Under the pieces are notes generated by a model, which worked only from the letters and a program-made list of their open reading frames with translations, was not told the DNA's origin and ran no database searches. Below are positions 15,610 to 23,926 of a stretch of 64,000 nucleotides of DNA, piece by piece. Each line of letters starts with the position of its first letter. Positions within the stretch are counted from its first letter, which is position 1. This DNA is from an uncultured Prevotellaceae bacterium (lineage in GTDB: Bacteria > Bacteroidota > Bacteroidia > Bacteroidales > Bacteroidaceae): NCBI GenBank assembly GCA_947167935.1, contig CAMVJU010000007.1, positions 1 through 64,000 on the forward strand. The letters are read 5' to 3'. The position numbers and the translations under genes are program-made.

Positions 15610-16773
15610 TCAGTCCATGCGGCTGCGATAGTCCTCATAGCCATACTGGCGTAGCACCTCGCGGGTACCGTCGGCATGCAGCATGACAATGGAGGGATGC
15701 GTGATGCCGTTGAACGTGTTGGTCTTCACGGTCGTGTAGTGTATCATATCCTCGAAGATGACCTCCTCGCCCACCTGCAGCTCGTGGTCGAAGCTCCAAG
15801 AAGACATGAAATCGCCACTGAGACAGCTATTGCCGCCTAAACGATAGACATGAGGACTGTGAGGTGATGGATGAGAGATGTGCTCAGTCCCACTTTCCGT
15901 TTCGTCCACATGTTCGGCATTACGGACGTCTGGGAAGTAAGGCATCTCCAGGCAGTCGGGCATGTGGCAGGTAAAACTCACGTCGAGGATAGCGGTTCGA
16001 ATGCCCTTGTCCTCCACAATGTCGACCACATGACTGACCAGCGGCCCCGTCTGCCAGGCGAAGGCGCTGCCAGGCTCAAGGATGATGCGCAGCCAGGGAT
16101 AACGCTCATGAAGCCCCTTCATCAGGGCGATGAGCAGCTCTACGTCGTAGTCCTTGCGCGTCATCAGGTGTCCGCCACCCAGATTCAGCCATTTCAGCTG
16201 CGGAAACCAGCGGCTGAATTTCTCTTCGATATGTAGGAGCGTGCGCTGCAACACGTCGGCTCCGCTCTCACAATGACAATGACAGTGGAAACCTTCAATG
16301 TAGGCAGGCAGCGTGGCCGGCAGTTTTTCTGCCGACACACCAAAACGCGTACCTGGAGCACAGGGATTATAGAGCAACGTCTCCACCTCGCAATACTCAG
16401 GATTGACGCGCAGACCCAGACTCAGTTCAGGATTGACGGAGAGGACGCGCTGATGATAGCGCTCATACTGCGTGAGCGAGTTAAACGTCAGGTGACTGCT
16501 ACAGCGGGCTATTGTGTCGATCTCGCCGTCGGTATAGGCAGGCGAATACGTGTGGGCAGGAGCGCCGAACTCATCAAAGGCCAAGCGCGCCTCGCTCAAC
16601 GAACTGGCTGTCGTGCTATGGATATACTCCCTGAATACAGGAAAGGTCTTCCACAGGGCAAAGGCCTTGAAAGCCAGTATAATCTCCACGTCGGCGCGCC
16701 TGGCCACATCGGCAATCAGGGCGAGGTTGCGGCACAGCCTCTGCTCCTCAATCATATAGTAAGGTGCTGCCAT
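15610..16773 (-). CDS. nspC: Carboxynorspermidine decarboxylase
   Basis: PLP enzyme that decarboxylates carboxyspermidine/carboxynorspermidine, the last step of the alternative spermidine pathway. At 387 residues it has the alanine-racemase-type barrel with the PLP Lys in ILAFKAFALW (about residue 36), GFHCHCHCESGAD, NLGGGHLMT, and the late catalytic Cys in LGGNSCLSGDF. A segment of about 20 residues before that motif (DETESGTEHISHPSPHSPHV) looks like an insertion and is encoded by repeat-like DNA. The partner dehydrogenase is not in the window. yggS lies 18 bp upstream. Confidence 0.9.
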   Translation of the reverse strand: MAAPYYMIEEQRLCRNLALIADVARRADVEIILAFKAFALWKTFPVFREYIHSTTASSLSEARLAFDEFGAPAHTYSPAYTDGEIDTIARCSSHLTFNSLTQYERYHQRVLSVNPELSLGLRVNPEYCEVETLLYNPCAPGTRFGVSAEKLPATLPAYIEGFHCHCHCESGADVLQRTLLHIEEKFSRWFPQLKWLNLGGGHLMTRKDYDVELLIALMKGLHERYPWLRIILEPGSAFAWQTGPLVSHVVDIVEDKGIRTAILDVSFTCHMPDCLEMPYFPDVRNAEHVDETESGTEHISHPSPHSPHVYRLGGNSCLSGDFMSSWSFDHELQVGEEVIFEDMIHYTTVKTNTFNGITHPSIVMLHADGTREVLRQYGYEDYRSRMD

Positions 16774-16791
16774 CTACTCGCTGTTTGTCTT

Positions 16792-17466
16792 TTAGTAAAC
16801 TCTTGGGCCGAAGATGTCGGTGCCGATGCGCACCATCGTGGAGCCGTGAGTGACGGCAATGGGGAAGTCGGCACTCATGCCCCAGGAACGCTCGCAGAAG
16901 GCATCGTCGGCGGCAAAGAACTGCAGCTTCACCTCATCGAAGAGATCGGCGGCCTGCTGAAACTCGGCGGCTATCTGCTGCTCGTCATCCACGTTTGATG
17001 CCATCATCATCAGGCCGCAGATGTGCACGTGGCTCATCTGACGCCACTCGCCGTCGCTGAGCAGCTGGCGCAGGGCATCGGGGGTGAGGCCATACTTGGT
17101 GGCTTCCTCGGCAATGTGCAGCTCGAGGAGCACCTTCACTACCCTACCCGCCTTGGCGGCTTGCTTCTCTATCTCGCGCAAGAGCTTGAGCGAGTCGACG
17201 GCCTCGATCATCGTGATGTAGGGCACGATGTACTTCACCTTGTTGGTCTGCAGATGGCCTATGAAGTGCCACTCGATGTCCTGCGGCAACTGCTCGTGCT
17301 TTTGGCGCAGCTCCTGCTCGTGGCTCTCGCCGAACACACGCTGGCCCTCCTCGTAGGCAGCCATGATGTATTCGGCCGGATGGTACTTGCTGATGGCCAC
17401 CAGGCGGACGCTCTCGGGCAGGCTGCCGAGAACGCGATGAAGGTTTTCTTTAACGGGGAACATCAA
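16792..17466 (-). CDS. PLP homeostasis protein (YggS/PROSC family)
   Basis: A 224-residue single-domain PLP-binding barrel. Proteins of this family bind pyridoxal phosphate without a known reaction and keep vitamin B6 and amino-acid pools balanced. PLP Lys is in LVAISKYHP (about 27); FGESHEQEL, EWHFIGHLQTNK and GMSADFPIAV are family motifs. The C-terminus GSTMVRIGTDIFGPR also fits. Its ATG overlaps the stop of the DUF4494 gene by four bases (ATGA), indicating translational coupling. Confidence 0.92.
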   Translation of the reverse strand: MMFPVKENLHRVLGSLPESVRLVAISKYHPAEYIMAAYEEGQRVFGESHEQELRQKHEQLPQDIEWHFIGHLQTNKVKYIVPYITMIEAVDSLKLLREIEKQAAKAGRVVKVLLELHIAEEATKYGLTPDALRQLLSDGEWRQMSHVHICGLMMMASNVDDEQQIAAEFQQAADLFDEVKLQFFAADDAFCERSWGMSADFPIAVTHGSTMVRIGTDIFGPRVY

Positions 17467-17963
17467 TTCTCAAATTCGGGCTTGGGCTCTTCTTCCTTCT
17501 GCGAGTCGGCACTCACGCCTTTCTTGTATTCGAAAACGTCCATGAGGGTGGTCTCGGCTACGGCGGCAATGACATAGTCCATCATGCCGCCACCCATCAC
17601 CTCGTCGATGTTTTTCACGGCCCCATTCAGCGTACCGGCCTGAACCAGGTAGTTGATGTTGGAGCGCTTTTCCTTCTCGGTCTTCTCGTCGATGGTGATA
17701 AACTGCACCTTGGCCTTGTACCAGCGGTCGGCTGTGGCCTCGTCGCTGAAGAAGATTTCCCGGTAGGTGGCACGCCTGATGTCGACGACCTCAAACATGC
17801 CGCTGATGTATGACGACACCTCTTCCATGATGCGCTTCTCGGCCTCGGTAAAGGAGAGGGCATCGACGACATAGGCCTCAGTCGTTTTCTTCTGCAGGCC
17901 GTCGTCCATCGTCTTATCGTATCTGATTTTGCATTCAAACCAGTTGTCTGTTCTGCTTCGCAC
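17463..17963 (-). CDS. DUF4494 protein, unknown function
   Basis: A 166-residue cytoplasmic protein starting RTDNWFECKIRYDKT, the pattern of DUF4494 proteins, which occur across Bacteroidales and in their phages. Charged C-terminal tail (DSQKEEEPKPEFEN). No catalytic motif recognised. It overlaps yggS by four bases, so the two are translated together. Confidence 0.75.
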   Translation of the reverse strand: MRSRTDNWFECKIRYDKTMDDGLQKKTTEAYVVDALSFTEAEKRIMEEVSSYISGMFEVVDIRRATYREIFFSDEATADRWYKAKVQFITIDEKTEKEKRSNINYLVQAGTLNGAVKNIDEVMGGGMMDYVIAAVAETTLMDVFEYKKGVSADSQKEEEPKPEFEN

Positions 17964-18026
17964 TTTTTGTAAAGTTTAAAGGGGTTAAAATGTTTAGGGG
18001 TTCAAGAGGTTCAATAGTTCAGGGGA

Positions 18027-19349
18027 TTACTCCTCCTGCGGCTGGGTCATCGTGCCACTACGCTTGACGTTTTGCTGCAGCTCAGTCTGTAGTTTGGAGA
18101 TGATCTGCGAAGCCATATTGTTGGCGTCGTCAATGCCAAGGCCTGTCTGCTGGCTCAGCTCTCCGGCATAGTCGTAGAGCTCATCCATCACCTTCTCGCT
18201 ATTTGCGATATAGTCATTCTCTGACGAGCCGTTCTGCCAAGCACCATAGATGGTGCCCAAACTCGTTCTGGCCTTCTGTTCAAAACGACGGCGGAAGATG
18301 GCATTGAGCTGCTCGTTGACCTTGATGGAATCGGAGAGCATCTTCACTTCCTCGTCGGTCATGGGCGCAATGGAATCCAAGAAAGGTGCATCTTCAATGT
18401 TATAATAGGTATTATAGGCATTGGTCTCGGCATAAGGATCATCTTCGCTTGACCCAGGCAAAGAGGGATTGTATTCGGCATCCCGATAATGGTCATTCAC
18501 CTTAATGCCATTATCGTCGATAAACTCCACGGTGCTGGGTTCGCGAATAATGCCGAAGAACACGGCTACAATCAATGCCACGACAGCGCAGGCACCCAGC
18601 ATGAGCCAGAGTGAACGGCGCTTGTTGCGCTTGGCGCTGATGGCGCTACGCATCGCATGCACGGTGGAATAGCGCTGGTCGGGGTCTTCGGAGGTAGCTT
18701 TCTTCACCACGCCCTTGTACTCATATCCCAACTCGCTAAACTCCAGCAAGTGCTCGATGAAACGGCCCAAAGCATAGACGTCGCTACGCTCGTCGGCCTT
18801 GCCTTCGTCAAGAACCTCGGGAGCCACGTCGTTCTCGAAGTCCTTGTAAAGCAGGCGCTGTTCCTTCATGTTGAGAAACGACGAGCCGTGACAGAGCAGC
18901 AACGGCATGTTTTCACCTTTACGGAGAAAGATCATCTGCGGCGAGTAGCACAATTGGTAGATGCCGCGCTCGTGAAGCTGCTCAGTAATATCCATCAAGG
19001 CATCGAGGGTATTACTGACAAAGCCTTTCTTAGCCACGATGGAAGGCTGTGAGCTAAGCAGCTGGGAGAGCGTCAGATAGCTGCCTGCTTGCAGCTCAAT
19101 CTCGTAGATACCGCCACTATCCTCATGTAGCTCGTATTGAAGCTGACGGGCGTCATTGATGTCCTTTACCGCCTGCTGGTCCTTGTGTAACCCCTCGCCG
19201 AAGAAAAGGCTGTCGGTCAGATCAGGGCGCAGCTCGACCACATAGCGATATTTACGGTCTATCTGTTTGCGATAGAAAAAGCCGAAAGGCATGGGCTCGC
19301 GGCGAGCAGCCATACTTTCCTGGGAATTTACCAATTCTTCGTAGTTCAT
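18027..19349 (-). CDS. Membrane-anchored pseudokinase
   Basis: A 440-residue protein with a Ser/Thr-kinase-like N-terminal half, one transmembrane segment (LWLMLGACAVVALIVAVFF, about residue 255) and a helical C-terminal domain that would be outside the cytoplasm. The kinase C-lobe is recognisable: LHERGI is followed by QLC where HRD is expected, the DFG position reads CHG, and an APE motif followed by ADERSDVYALGRFIEHLLE is kept. Catalysis is therefore unlikely; a regulatory or scaffold role is inferred. The open frame begins at a TTG (19382) inside a hairpin; the ATG at 19349 (MNYEELVNSQ) is preferred. It lies directly behind tsf. Confidence 0.8.
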   Translation of the reverse strand: MNYEELVNSQESMAARREPMPFGFFYRKQIDRKYRYVVELRPDLTDSLFFGEGLHKDQQAVKDINDARQLQYELHEDSGGIYEIELQAGSYLTLSQLLSSQPSIVAKKGFVSNTLDALMDITEQLHERGIYQLCYSPQMIFLRKGENMPLLLCHGSSFLNMKEQRLLYKDFENDVAPEVLDEGKADERSDVYALGRFIEHLLEFSELGYEYKGVVKKATSEDPDQRYSTVHAMRSAISAKRNKRRSLWLMLGACAVVALIVAVFFGIIREPSTVEFIDDNGIKVNDHYRDAEYNPSLPGSSEDDPYAETNAYNTYYNIEDAPFLDSIAPMTDEEVKMLSDSIKVNEQLNAIFRRRFEQKARTSLGTIYGAWQNGSSENDYIANSEKVMDELYDYAGELSQQTGLGIDDANNMASQIISKLQTELQQNVKRSGTMTQPQEE

Positions 19350-19363
19350 ACTTTCTTGAATGG

Positions 19364-19394
19364 AGACGTCTGCCCTTTTCAAGAGCAGACGTCT
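19364..19394 (-). other. Hairpin between tsf and the pseudokinase gene
   Basis: A perfect 10-bp stem (AGACGTCTGC with GCAGACGTCT) and 11-base loop, starting 23 bp past tsf. No T-run follows on the minus strand, so it is more likely an RNA stability or processing site than a strong terminator; it would lower expression of the downstream gene relative to tsf. Confidence 0.55.
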
Positions 19395-19416
19395 GTCATA
19401 ATTAATAATGTGTAGA

Positions 19417-20412
19417 TTACTCAGCTACAAGGGTGAAGCGACGGAAGGCAGTAATCTTCAGTTCCTTGTCCTGCTTCTTCAGCCACTCAGCCACATTGGC
19501 CTTGTCACCGTCACCGAATTGGAACTCCTGGTCAACCAGGCAGCTCTCCTTCTTGAACTTCTGAACGCGGCCCTTTGCAATGCCCTCAATCATAGGCATC
19601 TTCAGCTGGGCCTCGCCCTCAACCTTAGCCTCGGCGATGATCTTGCGAGCCTCGTCAGCCTGCTCCTTTGTGATCCAACCCTTGGCGGTGTTGCTCTCAA
19701 TGTGGTCCTCGCTGTCGACGTGTGCGGGGTTGATGCCAGCCTTGTTCAGCTTCATGTCGACATACTTCTGAACCTGCTCGAGTTTCGACTTCTCAACGGC
19801 GGTCTTGTACTCCTCGTCGAGGATCTTCGGGTCGATGCTGTCGGCGTCGAGTGCGATGGGCTTCATGGCAGCCACCTGCATGGCCAGCTTGTGGCCCACC
19901 TCGGCGTTCTCCTTGTTCAGCTGCACCATTGTGCAGAGCATGTGCTTGCCCATGTGGTCGTAGACCTCAACGTTTTCACCCTCGAGAGTGAGGTAGCCGT
20001 CGAGCTCCATCTTCTCACCGGTGATGCCAGAACGCTGGGTAACAGCCTCCTGAGCCTTCTGTCCGTTGACTTCCAGTTCCTTCACCTCGTCGAGGGTCTT
20101 GCACTTGGCAGCCAAAGCAGCGTCGAGGATGCTCTGGGTCAGGGCAATGAAGTCAGCACCATTGGCCACGAAGTCGGTCTCGCACTTCAGGGCAATCATG
20201 GCAGCAAAGCCATCCACCTTCTTCACAAGCACGCAACCATTGGAGGTCTCGCGGTCAGAACGCTTGGCAGCGATGGCCAGTCCGCGCTCGCGGAGCAGTT
20301 CCTTAGCACGGTCGAAGTCGCCCTCGGCCTCGGTGAGTGCCTTCTTCACGTCGGCCAGACCGGCACCGGTCATAGCGCGAAGCTTTTTGATATCGTCAAT
20401 TGAAATAGCCAT
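19417..20412 (-). CDS. tsf: Elongation factor Ts
   Basis: Nucleotide exchange factor for EF-Tu. The 331-residue protein starts with a UBA-like N-terminal domain (IKKLRAMTGAGLADVKKAL), and CETDFVANGADFIAL is the hallmark of the core domain. It is longer than the E. coli form (about 283), as is usual in this phylum. It follows rpsB by 36 bp, the common bacterial rpsB-tsf pair. Codon use is typical of a highly expressed gene. Confidence 0.97.
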   Translation of the reverse strand: MAISIDDIKKLRAMTGAGLADVKKALTEAEGDFDRAKELLRERGLAIAAKRSDRETSNGCVLVKKVDGFAAMIALKCETDFVANGADFIALTQSILDAALAAKCKTLDEVKELEVNGQKAQEAVTQRSGITGEKMELDGYLTLEGENVEVYDHMGKHMLCTMVQLNKENAEVGHKLAMQVAAMKPIALDADSIDPKILDEEYKTAVEKSKLEQVQKYVDMKLNKAGINPAHVDSEDHIESNTAKGWITKEQADEARKIIAEAKVEGEAQLKMPMIEGIAKGRVQKFKKESCLVDQEFQFGDGDKANVAEWLKKQDKELKITAFRRFTLVAE

Positions 20413-20448
20413 TGTTCTTTAAATTTTTCAATTTTAAATTTTTCAATA

Positions 20449-21312
20449 TTACTCAGCGGCGGGAGCCTCTTCCTCAGCAGCAGGAGCCTCGGCAACGGGA
20501 GCCTCAGCGGCAGGAGCAGCCTCTTCCTTGCGGGCGCGGCGAGCACCGGCAGCACGACGGGGCTTCACTTCCTCAGTCTCAGCGGCATCCTGAGCCTCAG
20601 CAGCCTTCTCATCAGCCTTCTCAGCCTTGCGCTCCTCGATACCCTCGGCGATAGCAGCGCAGCAAGCGTTGAGGATCACCTCCACGCTGTCCTTAGCGTC
20701 GTCGTTGGCGGGGATAACGAAGTCCACATTCGAGGGATCGCTGTTGGTATCAACGATACCGAACACGGGGATACCCAGACGGTTGGCCTCGCGCACAGCG
20801 TTGTTCTCCTTCATCACGTCGACGACGAAGAGAGCGCTGGGCAGACGGGTGAGGTCGACGATAGAGCCGAGGTTCTTCTCCAGCTTGGCGCGCTGGCGAG
20901 TCACCTGCAGGAGCTCACGCTTCGACAGGTTGCCGAAGGTGCCGTCGCTCATCAGCTTGTCGATGTTGGCCATCTTCTTCACAGCCTTGCGGATGGTGGG
21001 GAAGTTGGTGAGCATGCCACCGGGCCAACGCTCGATGACGTAAGGCATATTGATGCTGGTTGCCTTCTCGGCAATCACTTCCTTGGTCTGTTTCTTAGTA
21101 CCTACGAAGAGGATTTTCTTGCCCTGGCGGGCGATGTTCTTCAGGGCCTCGGCAGCGTCGTCAATCTTCACGACGGTCTTGTGGAGGTCGATGATGTGGA
21201 TGCCGTTGCGCTCGCAGTAGATGTAGGGAGCCATAGCGGGGCACCACTTGCGCTTCAGGTGGCCGAAGTGGCAGCCGGCCTGCAGCAGCTGGTCAAAATT
21301 TGTTCTTGCCAT
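20449..21312 (-). CDS. rpsB: 30S ribosomal protein S2
   Basis: Small-subunit protein, 287 residues. The S2 core occupies about 1-225 (MARTNFDQLLQAGCHFGHLK, GGMLTNFPTIRKAV, NSDPSNVDFVIPANDDA). A 60-residue tail follows: basic (KPRRAAGARRARKEE), then a low-complexity Ala/Pro/Glu run of imperfect PAAEAPVAEA repeats. The tail is absent from E. coli S2. First gene of rpsB-tsf. Confidence 0.97.
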   Translation of the reverse strand: MARTNFDQLLQAGCHFGHLKRKWCPAMAPYIYCERNGIHIIDLHKTVVKIDDAAEALKNIARQGKKILFVGTKKQTKEVIAEKATSINMPYVIERWPGGMLTNFPTIRKAVKKMANIDKLMSDGTFGNLSKRELLQVTRQRAKLEKNLGSIVDLTRLPSALFVVDVMKENNAVREANRLGIPVFGIVDTNSDPSNVDFVIPANDDAKDSVEVILNACCAAIAEGIEERKAEKADEKAAEAQDAAETEEVKPRRAAGARRARKEEAAPAAEAPVAEAPAAEEEAPAAE

Positions 21313-21404
21313 TGTTTGCTTTCTTTTAAATAATGTGTTTACTTTCTTTTTAATTCTTTCGCTTTAGAATCAGCCGGAGGGTAGTTGAGTGTTGAGTGTT
21401 TAAA

Positions 21405-21523
21405 GTTGAGTGTTTAGTGACTTTTCTCTTCTCATCATCAAATCCATCCGGTTTAGATACTAAACGTGTTCAGTATAATCTTATGAGGTAGAGTGTAAAG
21501 TCTCTTAACACTAAACACTCAAC
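21405..21523. repeat. Inverted repeat of a TTGAGTGTTTAGTG word between rpsB and rpsI
   Basis: GTTGAGTGTTTAGTG (21405-21419) and its exact reverse complement (21509-21523) lie in the 221-bp gap between rpsI and rpsB. Further imperfect copies of the same word lie at 21383-21404. Nothing else is recognised in this gap. Confidence 0.65.
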
Positions 21524-21533
21524 CCTTAACCGA

Positions 21534-21920
21534 TTAACGCTTACTGAACTGGAAGCGACGACGTGCCTTGGGCTGACCGGGCTTCTTGCGCTCTACCTCG
21601 CGGCTGTCGCGTGTGAGGAATCCCTGGGTCTTCAGGTTCTTCTTGTCCTCGGCATTAGCCTTCACCAGTGCGCGAGCGATAGCCATACGCAGGGCCTGGC
21701 TCTGACCGGTGAAACCACCACCGTCGAGGTTAGCCTTGATGTCGTACTTCTCGGCGCACTCCAGCAGGTTCAGCGGCTGCTTCACCACATACTGCAGGAT
21801 GGCTGAGGGGAAATACTCGGTTAAGTCTTTCTTGTTGATCGTAATCTTGCCGGTACCTTCCGACATGTAAACGCGAGCCACTGAGCTCTTGCGACGACCT
21901 ATTGCGTTAATTACTTCCAT
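21534..21920 (-). CDS. rpsI: 30S ribosomal protein S9
   Basis: 128 residues, standard length: GRRKSSVARVYMSEGTG at the start, GGGFTGQSQALRMAIARALV in the middle and the basic C-terminal tail RRRFQFSKR that reaches the ribosomal P site. It follows rplM by 29 bp, the universal L13-S9 pair. Confidence 0.98.
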   Translation of the reverse strand: MEVINAIGRRKSSVARVYMSEGTGKITINKKDLTEYFPSAILQYVVKQPLNLLECAEKYDIKANLDGGGFTGQSQALRMAIARALVKANAEDKKNLKTQGFLTRDSREVERKKPGQPKARRRFQFSKR

Positions 21921-21949
21921 CTCTTAACTTTGATCTTTTAACTTTCAAC

Positions 21950-22411
21950 TTACTTATACTGGTTGATATCGATAGCCTTGGGCTTCTGGGCCTCGTGCTT
22001 GTGCTCTGTGCCATCATAGATGTACAGGTTGTTCAGCAGGCTACGGCCGAGGGGGCCTTTGGGCAGCATGCCCTTCACGGCGTGCTTCAGGATGCGCTCT
22101 ACGCCGAAGGGCTTCTTGCGAAGCTCAGCGGGAGTATTGAAACGCTGTCCGCCGGGATAGCCAGTATAACGGGTGTAAACCTTATCGGTTTCCTTGTTGC
22201 CGGTGAACTTCACCTTGGCTGCGTTGATGATGATGACATTGTCGCCACAGTCGACGTGCGGAGTGAAGCTGGGCTTATACTTACCGCGAATGAGTTTGGC
22301 GACCTTCGAAGCGAGGCGGCCTACTACCTGATCGGTAGCGTCAATAACGACCCACTCCTTCTTGGCTGTCTCTTTGTTGATTGAGACGGTCTTGTAACTT
22401 AAAGTGTTCAT
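21950..22411 (-). CDS. rplM: 50S ribosomal protein L13
   Basis: 153 residues with the L13 start (WVVIDATDQVVGRLASKVAK), VDCGDNVIIINAAKVKFTG and MLPKGPLGRSLLNNLYIY. First gene of the L13-S9 operon. A leader of about 140 nt with three hairpins precedes it, suggesting control by a ribosomal protein binding its own mRNA. Confidence 0.98.
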   Translation of the reverse strand: MNTLSYKTVSINKETAKKEWVVIDATDQVVGRLASKVAKLIRGKYKPSFTPHVDCGDNVIIINAAKVKFTGNKETDKVYTRYTGYPGGQRFNTPAELRKKPFGVERILKHAVKGMLPKGPLGRSLLNNLYIYDGTEHKHEAQKPKAIDINQYK

Positions 22412-22568
22412 TTCTTCAAAAAATACTAAAAAACAGTTCTTTTACTTTATAAAGTTTAATGTGTGAACGCCGATTCACAAACCACGCTGTCCGGCCAAAG
22501 ACAGTCGCTATTTACACGACGCCCGCGGGGATTCTAAGACTCTCCCCAATAATCGGACTGCAAAGGTA
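22412..22568 (-). promoter_or_regulatory. Structured leader and -7 box of the rplM-rpsI operon
   Basis: TACCTTTG (22568-22561) is the -7 box. The following leader carries three hairpins on the minus strand: GGGG/CCCC (22547-22527), CTGTC/GACAG (22504-22487) and GTGAA/TTCAC (22478-22463). This is followed by an AT-rich stretch to the ATG. It is shaped like an autoregulatory ribosomal-protein leader; ligand and mechanism are inferred. The rest of the gap to 22693 shows nothing else. Confidence 0.55.
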
Positions 22569-22693
22569 CTGCTTTTCCATCAATTATTGTATAACTACAC
22601 GTTTGCCAACCCAAAATTTTATATTTATTTAACAAACCAGATTCTTGACAACCGCCCAGTCATGTCTGTTTTCATTCCGAGAACTCACATAGA

Positions 22694-22724
22694 CAAAAAA
22701 ACAGGGGCTACTCTTCAGCCCCTG
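22694..22724 (-). terminator. Terminator overlapping the end of the YARHG gene
   Basis: CAGGGGCT pairs with AGCCCCTG (22724-22702, 7-base loop) and is followed by a run of T on the minus strand. The TAG stop of the gene at 22708 lies within the hairpin. Confidence 0.85.
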
Positions 22725-23898
22725 AATTTTCATTTCCTAATTCGTTGATGAACCGCCAGTCGGTGCGTTGGAAGTCCTCGGTAGACATCTGCCACTCAGG
22801 ATCAGGCATGTACCACCATTTTGATTCAAAGTAGCGCTGCAGATTTCTGTCACTGAACACATAACCACGATTTGCATAGGGCAGGTTGCGGCAAATGCGC
22901 TTATGCAGTTTGCGCACCTCCTCGTCGTTGCGAGGTTCACGGCCATAGCAGGCCTTGAAGTCTACGTTCTCAGTGGGAAAAATGCTGCTGGCGCGGTCAT
23001 AGAACGAGCCGATGTCAAAATTATCATTCTCCATAGCCACCAGATCGGCTGAGCGGATGCACATGTTCTCCTGCGGTCTAAAGTTAGCGACATGACATTC
23101 CACTGTGCCGTTGCGCAGGGTCACCTCGGTATAGTGCTGGTCATAGGCAGTACCCGTACGCACCTTTCCTCTACCCTCAGTTACCTTGAACGGCTTGCGC
23201 GAGAACACATCATCGTTGAGATAGAAATGCTTGGCGGTGTTGACGGCACGTATGCGCAGGGTGAAATCATCCACCTGATGATTGGCCCAACGTGTGCAAG
23301 GAGTGAGCCAGTAGGGAATCTCGAAACTGCGATAGACACCATTCGACATAATGAACGTATAGGTGTGATGCACCACCGACTTGCCCGGTTCAAAACGGGC
23401 ATCGAAGTAATAGCCATAGGCTACGTTCGAAATGGTGTCACGACCGTTGGTGAGCGAGGTGCTCATCTCGTCAGAATCATCGGTAATATGCCACTTACGC
23501 ATGTCCAATGGCGAGAAGTTGGAAGGTTGGTCGTCTGTAGAGCCGATAATGACCGCATTCTTATATCCCAGCTGATTGCCGTTCAACGTCACGGTAAAGT
23601 CCTTGATACTGGGATGGATGCCTCTGGGCGAGAAATCATCGCCAGTCATATAAGGCAGGTTGGCCTCAAAGCCCATCGTGACGGTGCGAGCATTTCCCTT
23701 GTTCAGCAGTTCATAGTACACATCAACATGGGCACAACCGTCATCGCCAATCTCGATAGTCAGCACCTCCTTCGTTATAGAGATATGGTTTTCCTGTACA
23801 GGCACCAAATTCGTGCCACTCACGTAGTAGACACCATCATTGGCTCTGCCTACACATGCCAGTGCTGCAAGAACCAGCGTCAGAAATACTTTATTCAT
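22708..23898 (-). CDS. Exported YARHG-domain protein
   Basis: A 396-residue protein with a signal peptide (VFLTLVLAALACVGRA). Residues 25-300 are beta-rich, with no recognised family. The C-terminal 80 residues carry the YARHG motif region: NLPYANRGYVFSDRNLQRYF followed by WWYMPDP. YARHG domains are found outside the cell membrane in bacteria; their ligand is unknown. Single gene with a terminator that includes its stop codon. Confidence 0.8.
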   Translation of the reverse strand: MNKVFLTLVLAALACVGRANDGVYYVSGTNLVPVQENHISITKEVLTIEIGDDGCAHVDVYYELLNKGNARTVTMGFEANLPYMTGDDFSPRGIHPSIKDFTVTLNGNQLGYKNAVIIGSTDDQPSNFSPLDMRKWHITDDSDEMSTSLTNGRDTISNVAYGYYFDARFEPGKSVVHHTYTFIMSNGVYRSFEIPYWLTPCTRWANHQVDDFTLRIRAVNTAKHFYLNDDVFSRKPFKVTEGRGKVRTGTAYDQHYTEVTLRNGTVECHVANFRPQENMCIRSADLVAMENDNFDIGSFYDRASSIFPTENVDFKACYGREPRNDEEVRKLHKRICRNLPYANRGYVFSDRNLQRYFESKWWYMPDPEWQMSTEDFQRTDWRFINELGNENSGAEE

Positions 23899-23926
23899 AA
23901 TAATGCCTTTTATTTAATGAATTATC

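Noticed and set aside
20449..20650. Ala/Glu-rich tail of S2 as a novel fused domain
   Set aside because: Low-complexity extension of S2 of a kind common in this phylum; no fold is indicated.
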